A DNA stretch of 5,276 nt from an uncultured Clostridia bacterium (GCA_946562005.1 CAMNVD010000081.1:1-5276); one strand, 5' to 3'. Shown: positions 1 to 5,276, numbered from the stretch's first letter. Notes: generated from the letters alone by a model not told the origin. Translations and numbers: made by a program.

Positions 1-462
1 TGGAACTTTATCATTTGGGGGTTGTATTTCGGTGTTATCATTATGGCGGAAAAAGCCTTTTTACAGAAATTTTTAAATAAAATGCCTGGTTGGGTGCAGC
101 ATGGTTATGCGTTGTTCTTCATTTGCTTCGGCTGGGTATTATTCTATTTTGAGGATGGTAAGGTGCTGGGGCAATATGTGACGACCCTTTTTGGCGGTTA
201 TGGTAATCCTTGGCTAGATAATCACTTCTTGTATTATCTGACTAGTTATGGCGTGCTGTGGCTAGCCGTATTTATTGGTTCTACGCCACTCCTTAGTAGT
301 TTCTGGCAGCAGGCTACGGAGAGACTAGAGGCAAAAGGGCGGGGAGGTAAGCTGGCTATTCTGTTAAGTTTGAAGACGATTGCGCTATTTGCTATGTTTT
401 TCGTTGTTGTTGCTTATTTGGTAAATGATTCTTATAATCCGTTTTTGTATTTTCGTTTCTAG
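1..462 (+). CDS. AlgI-like MBOAT O-acyltransferase, C-terminal part (5' end outside window)
   Basis: The reading frame is open from base 1 and ends at TAG 460-462, so 153 C-terminal residues are visible. Their first residues, WNFIIWGLYFG, match the conserved region that follows the GLWHG active-site motif of AlgI/DltB-type MBOAT proteins. The catalytic His of that motif lies just upstream, outside the window. Three membrane segments can be seen at about visible residues 36-50, 76-98 and 117-141, and the ending NPFLYFRF is typical of clostridial AlgI-like proteins. Family knowledge: these polytopic inner-membrane proteins take an acyl group, usually acetyl, from a cytoplasmic donor and pass it across the membrane to a partner that modifies an exported polysaccharide. 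The next gene encodes such a partner, 12 nt away. The second conserved His of some AlgI proteins (WGLYHG) is Phe here, which I believe is common in Firmicutes homologues. The TTG at 22 is not a true start. The substrate cannot be read from the sequence. Confidence 0.9.
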   Translation, partial: WNFIIWGLYFGVIIMAEKAFLQKFLNKMPGWVQHGYALFFICFGWVLFYFEDGKVLGQYVTTLFGGYGNPWLDNHFLYYLTSYGVLWLAVFIGSTPLLSSFWQQATERLEAKGRGGKLAILLSLKTIALFAMFFVVVAYLVNDSYNPFLYFRF

Positions 463-468
463 GGGGTG
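461..468 (+). promoter_or_regulatory. Ribosome binding site that decides the DHHW gene start
   Basis: AGGGGGTG matches the AGGAGGTG Shine-Dalgarno consensus in 7 of 8 positions. It begins inside the stop codon of the MBOAT gene and sits 6 nt before ATG 475. It overlaps the alternative GTG at 466, which is why that start is rejected. Confidence 0.8.
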
Positions 469-474
469 GAAAAG

Positions 475-1626
475 ATGTTTGCAGCTGTAAGACGATGTTA
501 TGAAAAAATCTTAATCTGTCTTTTTGCTCTCTTTTTAGGCGGTTTTTTGGTCCTTTCCTTGTTGTTGCCAGACCAATCTTTTTCTCCTGAAGAAAATCGT
601 GTGCTCCAGCAACTGCCTGCCTTTTCTTGGCGGCAGGTGTATGAAGGAAAATGGACAGAAAAATGGGAAAAATACACCTCCGACCAATTCCCTGGTAGAA
701 ATCTTTGGATTAGCGGGAAAAGCTTCTTACAAAAGCAAATGGGACAGAAAGACATCAATGGTGTGTATTTTGGCGACTATGATTACCTTCTGCAAAAGTT
801 AGATTCACCCAGTCCGGAAAATTTAGAAAAAAATCTACAGGCCATTCTTGCCTTTGCAGAAAAACATCCTGATTATCGGGTAAAAATGGCCTTGATTCCC
901 ACTTCTACAGCGGTGTTAACGGACTATCTGCCCCGCTATGCTCAGCCCGTGGATGAGACAGCTGTGATTGCTGAAGCCGAACAGGGCTTAGCAGGAAGAG
1001 TACCCTTTCTTTCTCTCTATCCGGCGTTGGCTGACCATAAGGAAGAGCCTATTTATTATCGTACCGACCATCACTGGACTACACTGGGGGCTTATTATGG
1101 TTATGCGGCGTTGGGTGATTTCTTGGGCTATGAACCCTATGATTTGTCTGCATTTACCAGAGAAAAGGTAAGTGATAGCTTTTATGGTACGTTGTACTCG
1201 AAAGGGAATTTCTTCTTTATTTCGCCGGATGCTATAGAGTTGTTTCATCCTAATGAAACGGAGGGAAAGAATATTCGGGTAACTGTGGTAGATGACGGAA
1301 CCGAATATGATACCTTTTATGTGCGGGAAAAACTTTTAGAAAAAGACCAGTATACCGTTTTTTTAGGTGGAAACCATGCTTATGTGAAAATAGAGACGGG
1401 AGCGGGCACCGGGAAAACGCTTCATTTGATAAAAGATTCCTTTTCGCACTGTTTGGTGCCTTTTCTGGCTTTGCACTATGATGAAATCCACCTTTATGAT
1501 TTACGATATTTTCACTATGCTTTTGATGATTATATCCAGGGCGGTGAAAATGAGGACGTGCTAATTCTTTATAACATGGCCTCTTACTTCCAGGAAGGAA
1601 CCATTAAAGATTTACGATATAAGTAA
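475..1626 (+). CDS. DHHW-family, AlgX/AlgJ-like SGNH acyltransferase partner of the MBOAT protein
   Basis: The protein is 383 residues from ATG 475. I chose this start over an in-frame GTG at 466 because AGGGGGTG (461-468) is a strong Shine-Dalgarno sequence 6 nt before the ATG and would be destroyed if translation began at 466. An N-terminal membrane anchor lies at about residues 12-31, so the rest should be outside the membrane. Family marks follow in order: SPEENRVL and an LPAFSW segment after the anchor, YTSDQFPGR near residues 67-75, the signature RTDHHWT (DHHW at 198-201), and KDSFS with the likely nucleophilic Ser at 322, followed by DLRYF. By analogy with AlgX/AlgJ, Asp/His of DHHW plus Ser322 would form the catalytic triad; this is inference. 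The gene follows the MBOAT gene by 12 nt, and the Shine-Dalgarno sequence overlaps the upstream stop, pointing to co-transcription. The likely role is O-acetylation of a cell-surface polysaccharide, with unknown glycan. Confidence 0.88.
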   Translation: MFAAVRRCYEKILICLFALFLGGFLVLSLLLPDQSFSPEENRVLQQLPAFSWRQVYEGKWTEKWEKYTSDQFPGRNLWISGKSFLQKQMGQKDINGVYFGDYDYLLQKLDSPSPENLEKNLQAILAFAEKHPDYRVKMALIPTSTAVLTDYLPRYAQPVDETAVIAEAEQGLAGRVPFLSLYPALADHKEEPIYYRTDHHWTTLGAYYGYAALGDFLGYEPYDLSAFTREKVSDSFYGTLYSKGNFFFISPDAIELFHPNETEGKNIRVTVVDDGTEYDTFYVREKLLEKDQYTVFLGGNHAYVKIETGAGTGKTLHLIKDSFSHCLVPFLALHYDEIHLYDLRYFHYAFDDYIQGGENEDVLILYNMASYFQEGTIKDLRYK

Positions 1627-1635
1627 ATAGATGAG

Positions 1636-1673
1636 GGAAAAGGAGCATATACATGGGTATAGGCTCCTTTTCC
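1636..1673 (+). terminator. Long hairpin ending the MBOAT-DHHW unit, probable terminator
   Basis: The arms GGAAAAGGAGC (1636-1646) and GCTCCTTTTCC (1663-1673) are perfectly complementary over 11 bp. After one A/G mismatch the stem continues inward with TATAC/GTATA (1648-1652 with 1657-1661) around a 4-nt loop. It starts 9 nt after the DHHW stop codon. The following bases are TATATGG rather than a clean T run, so it may be a weaker or partial terminator or an mRNA-stabilising 3' end. A promoter follows directly, which supports a transcription boundary here. Confidence 0.6.
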
Positions 1674-1696
1674 TATATGGTGGAAAAATGGCTTAT

Positions 1697-1725
1697 TTGA
1701 CACCAGCAGGAAAAAGGAGTATTTT
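1697..1725 (+). promoter_or_regulatory. Sigma-A-type promoter of the 597-residue protein gene
   Basis: A perfect -35 box TTGACA (1697-1702) is followed after exactly 17 bp by TATTTT (1720-1725), which matches the -10 consensus in 4 of 6 positions. Transcription would start near 1732, giving a leader of about 40 nt before ATG 1774. It lies just after the hairpin that closes the upstream unit, so the downstream gene is probably transcribed on its own. Confidence 0.6.
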
Positions 1726-1773
1726 TAAAGAGATGAGAATTTTGACGAAAATAAGGATAAGCGGAGGTATATT

Positions 1774-3567
1774 ATGGACGAAAACAAAGAAATGCAAACT
1801 CCAGATGAGCTGCAGGCATCACCTGAGGTAACTGCTGAAGTTCCATCTGTAGAAGAAGCTGTCGTAGAAGAATCTGCTATAGATGAAGCTATGGTAGATG
1901 CGGAAGCACCAGAAGCGGCTGTTGCAGAACAAACAGAAACAGTGGAAACAGAAGCATTGCCTGCGGAAACTGCGGAATTGGTGGTAGCGCCTGGTCAAGA
2001 TATTGTTGTAGAGGCAGTTCCGGCTCCAGCTGGAGATGGAGCGCAACCGCCCAAGAAGAAGAAAACGGGATTGATTATCGGCATTGTAGCTGCCGCTATT
2101 GTTATTGGCGGTGCAGCCTTTGCAATGTTAGGCGGAGACTCTGGTCCGAAGAAGATTGTCAAAGAAGCTATTGCCAATAGCTATGCGCAAAGCGAAGCTT
2201 TGGTAGCGCAGATGCAGGAAGATATTCCTTTTATGAAAAAATCTGCAGAATTACAGGAAAAAAATACCCATACTGATTTTAACTTTACATTGAATAAACT
2301 AAGTGGGATAGAAGGGGTAGAAGCATTTAACTTCTTATTCTCCGGAGCTAGCCTCCAGGGGAATATGGAAATGACGCCAGATATGGATACCATGTCTCTA
2401 AACGGTGCTTTGTATGTAATGGGTCGGGAATTTATCTCTGCTACTTTATATCAGTCTCCTGACGCTATTGCTTTTGGTCTTCCTTCTATTAGTAAGGAAA
2501 TCGTTGGGATTGACTTAAATACCTATAAAAAAGATATTGAAGACAGTCCATTGAAAGAGGCTGGACTGGAAGTTGACGAACTAATTGACACTGTTGATGA
2601 AATGAAAGCTAGCTTAAAGTCCAGCGCTGTTTCTAATGACGCTGTAGATGATATGGTGAAGAAAATCCAGAAAATGACTGATGGTTTGCTGGATAAAGCC
2701 ACCTATGAACAGGGAGAAACGACTGGTGATGTTACGGAATATATCGTAACCATTGCGCCGAAAGATATGAAAAACTATGTGGTTTCTCTGATGGAATATT
2801 TGTTCTTAGACTCTCCGTTCCGCTCTGTTTACGAAGCTGAATATAATGCAACTATGATGTATGAAGGCGGCGATTATGAGTCTGATATGAAGCAAGTCTT
2901 GGCTTACTTAAAGGAACATATGCCTGACATGGCTGTAGAAATTATTTACGATATTAATAGCGAAAAAGAAATTGTTGCCTATGAAATGAATATAACCACA
3001 CCAAACGCTAGCGCTAGCGACAGCGTAAAACTGGATAAATTCCAGCTCTTAGGCAAAGGCGACGCTGCCAGCGGCAGTATCTACGGGGAGTTTTCCATGA
3101 GTGTGGACGACGAGACTCTGGATATTATCCTGACCTGTGATGCTAGCTATATTGACAAAGTATATGCAATCAAAGCTGTAATGGGTATGATGGTAGACGA
3201 TGAAATGATGGAGATGGCGTTCGACTATGAAGTAGATGGCAATGTAAATGAAGACAATATTTACTTTGAAATGACCATAGGTCTAGACCAAATGGACATT
3301 TTAGATATGTATTGTGAAGGGGATGCCTATGTGGACGGCGAACAACTGATTTACAACTTAGACCGTCTGGGGATGCTTGTTGATGATGGGGAAGAATCTG
3401 TAGGTTTTGACTTCTCTCTCGGTATGAAACAGTATGCCATTGATAAGGTAAAAGAAGTTTCTTATACCAATTTCTTTACTATGGATGAAATGGAATTGAT
3501 GACTTTGATGATGGAATATAATGATGGTTTCAATCAATTATTCGGCAGCCTTGATGCATTAGAATAA
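1774..3567 (+). CDS. Single-pass membrane protein with acidic cytoplasmic tail and large Met-rich outer domain, function unknown
   Basis: The protein is 597 residues, starting at ATG 1774 behind GGAGGT (1763-1768, 5-nt spacer). I do not recognise the family with confidence. Residues 1-90 are low-complexity and rich in Ala, Val, Pro and Glu, with about 25 acidic residues and one Lys. PPKKKK (92-97) precedes a single membrane segment at about 98-119 (GLIIGIVAAAIVIGGAAFAM). By the positive-inside rule the acidic tail is cytoplasmic and residues 120-597 are outside. There is no signal-peptidase or lipobox motif. The outer part begins with a helical, KKIVKEAI-like stretch, then shows alternating polar/hydrophobic strands interrupted by acidic loops, such as SVDDETLDIILT and MVDDEMMEMAF. 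About 39 Met (6.5%) and only two Cys are present. The pattern suggests a beta-rich, LolA- or lipoprotein-like fold, but this is inference. The gene has its own promoter and terminator and no functional neighbour, so context gives no function. Confidence 0.85.
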   Translation: MDENKEMQTPDELQASPEVTAEVPSVEEAVVEESAIDEAMVDAEAPEAAVAEQTETVETEALPAETAELVVAPGQDIVVEAVPAPAGDGAQPPKKKKTGLIIGIVAAAIVIGGAAFAMLGGDSGPKKIVKEAIANSYAQSEALVAQMQEDIPFMKKSAELQEKNTHTDFNFTLNKLSGIEGVEAFNFLFSGASLQGNMEMTPDMDTMSLNGALYVMGREFISATLYQSPDAIAFGLPSISKEIVGIDLNTYKKDIEDSPLKEAGLEVDELIDTVDEMKASLKSSAVSNDAVDDMVKKIQKMTDGLLDKATYEQGETTGDVTEYIVTIAPKDMKNYVVSLMEYLFLDSPFRSVYEAEYNATMMYEGGDYESDMKQVLAYLKEHMPDMAVEIIYDINSEKEIVAYEMNITTPNASASDSVKLDKFQLLGKGDAASGSIYGEFSMSVDDETLDIILTCDASYIDKVYAIKAVMGMMVDDEMMEMAFDYEVDGNVNEDNIYFEMTIGLDQMDILDMYCEGDAYVDGEQLIYNLDRLGMLVDDGEESVGFDFSLGMKQYAIDKVKEVSYTNFFTMDEMELMTLMMEYNDGFNQLFGSLDALE

Positions 3568-3593
3568 AGACTGTGCAGTCATCTATGATTTGC

Positions 3594-3634
3594 AAAGGCC
3601 GTTTTCCTTTTTAGGAGAACGGCCTTTTTCTTTT
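3594..3634 (+). terminator. Strong intrinsic terminator of the 597-residue protein gene
   Basis: The arms at 3594-3607 (AAAGGCCGTTTTCC) and 3614-3627 (GGAGAACGGCCTTT) pair over 14 bp with a single G-U, around a 6-nt loop. A T-rich tail (TTCTTTT) follows. The hairpin begins 26 nt after the stop codon. Read on the - strand the A-rich 5' flank is short (GCAAAGG), so this mainly works for the + strand. Confidence 0.9.
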
Positions 3635-3684
3635 ATGGACACACACCGGCATGGAGAGAATGTCATAGAATGAAAAGAAATCTG

Positions 3685-3727
3685 GATAAAAAAAGAGCCG
3701 CTTTCAGCGCCGAGGCCTGAAGCGGCT
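3685..3727 (-). terminator. Intrinsic terminator on the - strand with no - strand gene
   Basis: AGCCGCTT (3696-3703) pairs perfectly with AAGCGGCT (3720-3727). The stem extends inward through CAG/CTG after a one-base bulge, and a further GC/GC pair is possible. Seven A bases (3688-3694) on the + strand give a run of seven U in a - strand transcript directly after the stem (one base between). On the + strand no T run follows, so the signal is directional. No credible - strand open reading frame lies to its right before 4140, so it would end a non-coding or antisense transcript. Confidence 0.6.
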
Positions 3728-3730
3728 AGT

Positions 3731-3759
3731 GGATAAAAGCAGTGGTGATACTTTTATCC
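3731..3759. repeat. Perfect 9-bp inverted repeat
   Basis: GGATAAAAG (3731-3739) is the exact reverse complement of CTTTTATCC (3751-3759), with an 11-nt loop. No T run follows on either strand. The right arm can pair instead with another GGATAAA copy at 3767-3773 or 3684-3690, so this hairpin has competing forms. Confidence 0.7.
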
Positions 3760-3765
3760 TGGAGG

Positions 3766-3851
3766 GGGATAAAGCCTGTTACAATGGATTGTTGCGGTAC
3801 CATCTCAACATAACTAAGACATTGTAAGGCATGGCGCACTTCTGTTATCCC
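3766..3851. repeat. Long interrupted stem-loop (rod) of 86 nt
   Basis: Paired segments from the outside in: GGGATAA (3766-3772) with TTATCCC (3845-3851); GCCT (3774-3777) with AGGC (3827-3830); TACAATG (3780-3786) with CATTGTA (3820-3826); TGTTG (3790-3794) with CAACA (3806-3810), around an 11-nt loop that contains GGTACC. The outer internal loop is very uneven: 1 nt on the left, 14 nt on the right. In all, 23 bp support the fold. A competing hairpin CTTCTG (3839-3844) with CAGAAG (3859-3864) would place TTATCCC in its loop and open the base of the rod. Confidence 0.6.
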
Positions 3852-3867
3852 GAATGTGCAGAAGCGG

Positions 3868-3905
3868 AGAAAGCAAGCCTATTTGTCGTTGCTTTCTGCT
3901 TTTAT
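3868..3905 (+). terminator. Possible + strand intrinsic terminator upstream of the permease promoter
   Basis: AGAAAGCAA (3868-3876) pairs perfectly with TTGCTTTCT (3889-3897) around a 12-nt loop. The tail GCTTTTATTTT follows on the + strand, and AGC (3863-3865) may extend the stem with GCT (3898-3900) after a two-base bulge. The - strand side has no T run. It could end a short + strand RNA from the gap or attenuate read-through into the permease gene. The stem is AT-rich and modest, so this is less certain than the terminator at 3594. Confidence 0.45.
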
Positions 3906-4009
3906 TTTATGCAAGAAGATGGCTTTTGGTGTCCATTATATTGTTGGTGTGGACAGGCATTTTCTTTCTGGTTTTGCAGTGGTTTTGTAGTGCGGAAAAG
4001 AAATTTCTA

Positions 4010-4038
4010 TTGTCAAAATTCGGGAAATGCTCTATACT
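4010..4038 (+). promoter_or_regulatory. Sigma-A-type promoter of the SulP permease gene
   Basis: TTGTCA (4010-4015, 5 of 6 match to the -35 consensus) and TATACT (4033-4038, 5 of 6 match to the -10 consensus) are separated by exactly 17 bp. Transcription would start near 4045, leaving a leader of about 95 nt. The promoter lies downstream of the structured region, so transcripts from it would not include those hairpins. Confidence 0.75.
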
Positions 4039-4084
4039 TTTAAATATATGCAGAGTTTCTCATCTTAATATGTAGAAATATCTG

Positions 4085-4133
4085 TTTCTGGGATTTTATT
4101 TTATTAAAATATATTTTTCAGAAAGGGGCGTGA
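4085..4133 (+). promoter_or_regulatory. AT-rich leader of the permease gene with a palindrome and a stem touching the ribosome binding site
   Basis: TATTTTA-T-TAAAATA (4097-4111) is a 15-bp perfect palindrome. Around it, TTTCTG (4085-4090) is complementary to CAGAAA (4119-4124), whose last three bases begin the Shine-Dalgarno stretch AAAGGGG (4122-4128). The gene's start ATG at 4141 is 12 nt after AAAGGGG, which is long, though GTGA (4130-4133) may add pairing with 16S rRNA. The palindrome could be an operator or only part of an AT-rich leader hairpin; nothing here decides. Confidence 0.3.
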
Positions 4134-4140
4134 GTATCAG

Positions 4141-5276
4141 ATGTCATCAGCTGTTGCGCAAAAACAAAGTAAGGGTCCGGGCTTATTCAGTAATGTGAAA
4201 AACGATGTTATTGCAGGGATTACCGTATCTGTCGTTGCGTTGCCGTTGGCGTTGGCATTCGGGGTCGCTAGCGGGCTGGGCGCTGTTGCTGGTCTATATG
4301 GCGCTATTTTTTGCGGTTTCTTTGCTTCTTTATTCGGAGGGACGAAAGCGCAAGTAACAGGGCCGACCGGTCCGATGACAGTTGTTACTGCTACGGTGGT
4401 AGGTACTTATGGCAGAGAGTATGCATTGCTTGCTATTTTACTTGCCGGTTTATTGCAAATCATTTTTGGGTTGGTAAAGCTAGGTTCTTTGGTGCGCTTG
4501 ATTCCGTATCCGGTGTTTTCCGGTTTTATGGATGGGATTGCTGTCATCATTATCATGCAGCAAAAAGATTATTTTTTACAGGCGCCGCTAGTTGCGGTGG
4601 TCACCATGATTCTGATGTGGGTGATTCCCCGTATCAATAAAAAATTACCAGCATCCCTACTGGCGCTGATTTTTGGCACATTGTTTGCCATTTATGTTGC
4701 GCCGATGTTTGAGGGCGGTTTCTTAGTAAGAAATATTGAGACCATTGGGGCTATTCCCCAAGGGCTACCGAAATTTTCTTTACCGAAAATCACCGATTGG
4801 TCTGTGATTCAATATGTGATTTCTCCAGCCTTTACTCTCGCTATCTTAGGGAGTATTGACTCCCTTCTTACCTCTGTGGTTGTTGACGGGATTACTAATA
4901 GTAAACATAACAGTAACAAAGAATTGATGGGCCAAGGTATCGGGAATGCGGTGTCCAGTTTATTTGGCGGTATGGGCGGCGCAGGAGCTACTGTTCGTTC
5001 TGTGGTAAATGTAAGAGAAGGTGGGCAGACCCCTCTTTCCGGTATGGTGCATAGTGTGATGTTACTCTTGGTGCTCTTGGTACTGGCTCCTATTGCTAGC
5101 ATTATTCCTATGTCTGTACTTGCCGGCATTTTGATTGTGACTGGTCTTGGGATGTTTGATATTCCTGGTATTAAGGATATGAAAATCCAGACCATTACAG
5201 ATACTATCATTATGCTGTTGAACTTCGTTTTAACGGTTGCCGTGGACTTGATTGTCGCAGTAGGTGTAGGGATGCT
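4141..5276 (+). CDS. SulP-family anion permease, N-terminal 378 residues (3' end outside window)
   Basis: Open from ATG 4141 to the window edge with no stop. There is no in-frame start codon just upstream, so 4141 is preferred. Family marks are clear: NDVIAGITVSVVALPLALAF (21-40) is the conserved first membrane region, followed by GLYGAI, the GGTKAQVTGPTGPM segment (66-79), IPYPVFSGFM (121-130) and the SulP signature around GSIDSLLTSVVVDGITNSKH and NSNKELMGQGIGN (237-269), then GGAGATVRSVVN (279-290). Known members of this family carry sulfate, bicarbonate or other anions by Na+ or H+ symport or by exchange; this sequence does not tell which. Full-length members have about 10-14 membrane segments, usually followed by a cytoplasmic STAS domain that would lie beyond the window. 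The gene has its own promoter and no functional link to the genes upstream. Confidence 0.93.
   Translation, partial: MSSAVAQKQSKGPGLFSNVKNDVIAGITVSVVALPLALAFGVASGLGAVAGLYGAIFCGFFASLFGGTKAQVTGPTGPMTVVTATVVGTYGREYALLAILLAGLLQIIFGLVKLGSLVRLIPYPVFSGFMDGIAVIIIMQQKDYFLQAPLVAVVTMILMWVIPRINKKLPASLLALIFGTLFAIYVAPMFEGGFLVRNIETIGAIPQGLPKFSLPKITDWSVIQYVISPAFTLAILGSIDSLLTSVVVDGITNSKHNSNKELMGQGIGNAVSSLFGGMGGAGATVRSVVNVREGGQTPLSGMVHSVMLLLVLLVLAPIASIIPMSVLAGILIVTGLGMFDIPGIKDMKIQTITDTIIMLLNFVLTVAVDLIVAVGVGM

Larger units (their letters stand above)
3684..3905. other. Structured, gene-free region: candidate non-coding or cis-regulatory RNA, strand unresolved
   Basis: Within this part of the 573-nt gap between genes, four inverted repeats follow one another with few unpaired bases between the first three: 3696-3727, 3731-3759, 3766-3851 and 3868-3897. 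The first has a T run only on the - strand, while the last has a T-rich tail only on the + strand. So either strand could yield a structured RNA of about 200-250 nt. A TATAAT box on the - strand (complement of 3935-3940) would start a - transcript near 3928, but no acceptable -35 box is seen. On the + strand TAGAAT (3666-3671) is a possible -10 box, also without a good -35. I do not recognise 6S, SRP, tmRNA, RNase P, tRNA or a common riboswitch here. Confidence 0.45.

Noticed and set aside
466..474. GTG 466 as start of the DHHW gene (386 residues)
   Set aside because: The GTG lies within the Shine-Dalgarno sequence AGGGGGTG that serves ATG 475, and nothing suitable lies before it.
1742..1773. 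Second promoter-like pair TTGACG (1742-1747) and TATATT (1768-1773)
   Set aside because: Spacing is 20 bp and the -10 box would abut the start codon and overlap the ribosome binding site; the pair at 1697-1725 is far better.
1631..1831. 66-codon + strand frame between the DHHW gene and the 597-residue protein gene
   Set aside because: It covers the terminator hairpin, the promoter and the start of the real gene at 1774 in another frame, and the peptide has no recognisable features.
3831..4043. 70-codon Cys- and Phe-rich + strand frame in the gap
   Set aside because: It crosses the hairpin and the permease promoter, has no ribosome binding site, and its composition looks like chance translation of T/G-rich DNA.
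3640..4140. tRNA, CRISPR array, insertion sequence or attachment site in the gap
   Set aside because: There is no T-loop or acceptor pairing, no regular direct repeats with spacers, no transposase frame and no flanking direct repeats that I can see.
4555..4625. Possible internal deletion in the permease between IIIMQQ and PRINKKLP
   Set aside because: The segment is short compared with some SulP proteins, but the length of this loop varies in the family and the flanking membrane segments are intact.
4311..4640. 109-codon + strand frame inside the permease gene
   Set aside because: It is an out-of-frame reading of the SulP coding sequence, with no independent start signals.
4809..5210. 133-codon - strand frame inside the permease gene
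   Set aside because: It is antisense to a strongly conserved SulP region, and its sequence is a low-complexity mirror of membrane-segment codons.

Overview
The window reads as a chromosomal piece of a low-to-moderate-GC Firmicutes (Bacillota) genome, most likely an anaerobic clostridial or Negativicutes lineage. The reasons are strong AGGAGG-like ribosome binding sites, sigma-A-type promoters, U-tailed intrinsic terminators, and the pairing of an AlgI-like MBOAT acyltransferase with a DHHW-family protein, which is common in such genomes. No species call is possible from the sequence alone. All real genes are on the + strand.

Layout. (1) Positions 1-1626 hold a two-gene unit for surface O-acylation: the 3' end of an AlgI-like MBOAT gene (1-462), followed after 12 nt by a DHHW-family SGNH-like protein (475-1626). 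It ends in a long hairpin (1636-1673). The MBOAT protein would pass acyl groups across the membrane, and the DHHW protein would place them on an extracytoplasmic glycan that cannot be identified here. (2) Positions 1697-3634 form a monocistronic unit with its own promoter, a 597-residue single-pass membrane protein of unknown function (acidic cytoplasmic tail, KKKK, one membrane segment, large Met-rich outer domain) and a strong intrinsic terminator. (3) Positions 3568-4140 are a 573-nt gap with no convincing protein gene. It contains a dense array of inverted repeats (3684-3905): a hairpin that is a good terminator only when read on the - strand, a 9-bp hairpin, a long interrupted rod, and a hairpin with a T-rich tail on the + strand. 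(4) From 4010 there is a good promoter, a roughly 95-nt leader and a SulP-family anion permease gene (4141 to the window end) whose 3' part is cut off.

The genes do not form one pathway. The first two work together, while the 597-residue protein and the permease each appear to be separate transcription units. The feature least explained by known genes is the structured, gene-free stretch at 3684-3905, a candidate non-coding RNA or cis-regulatory RNA whose strand is not settled; the - strand is slightly favoured.
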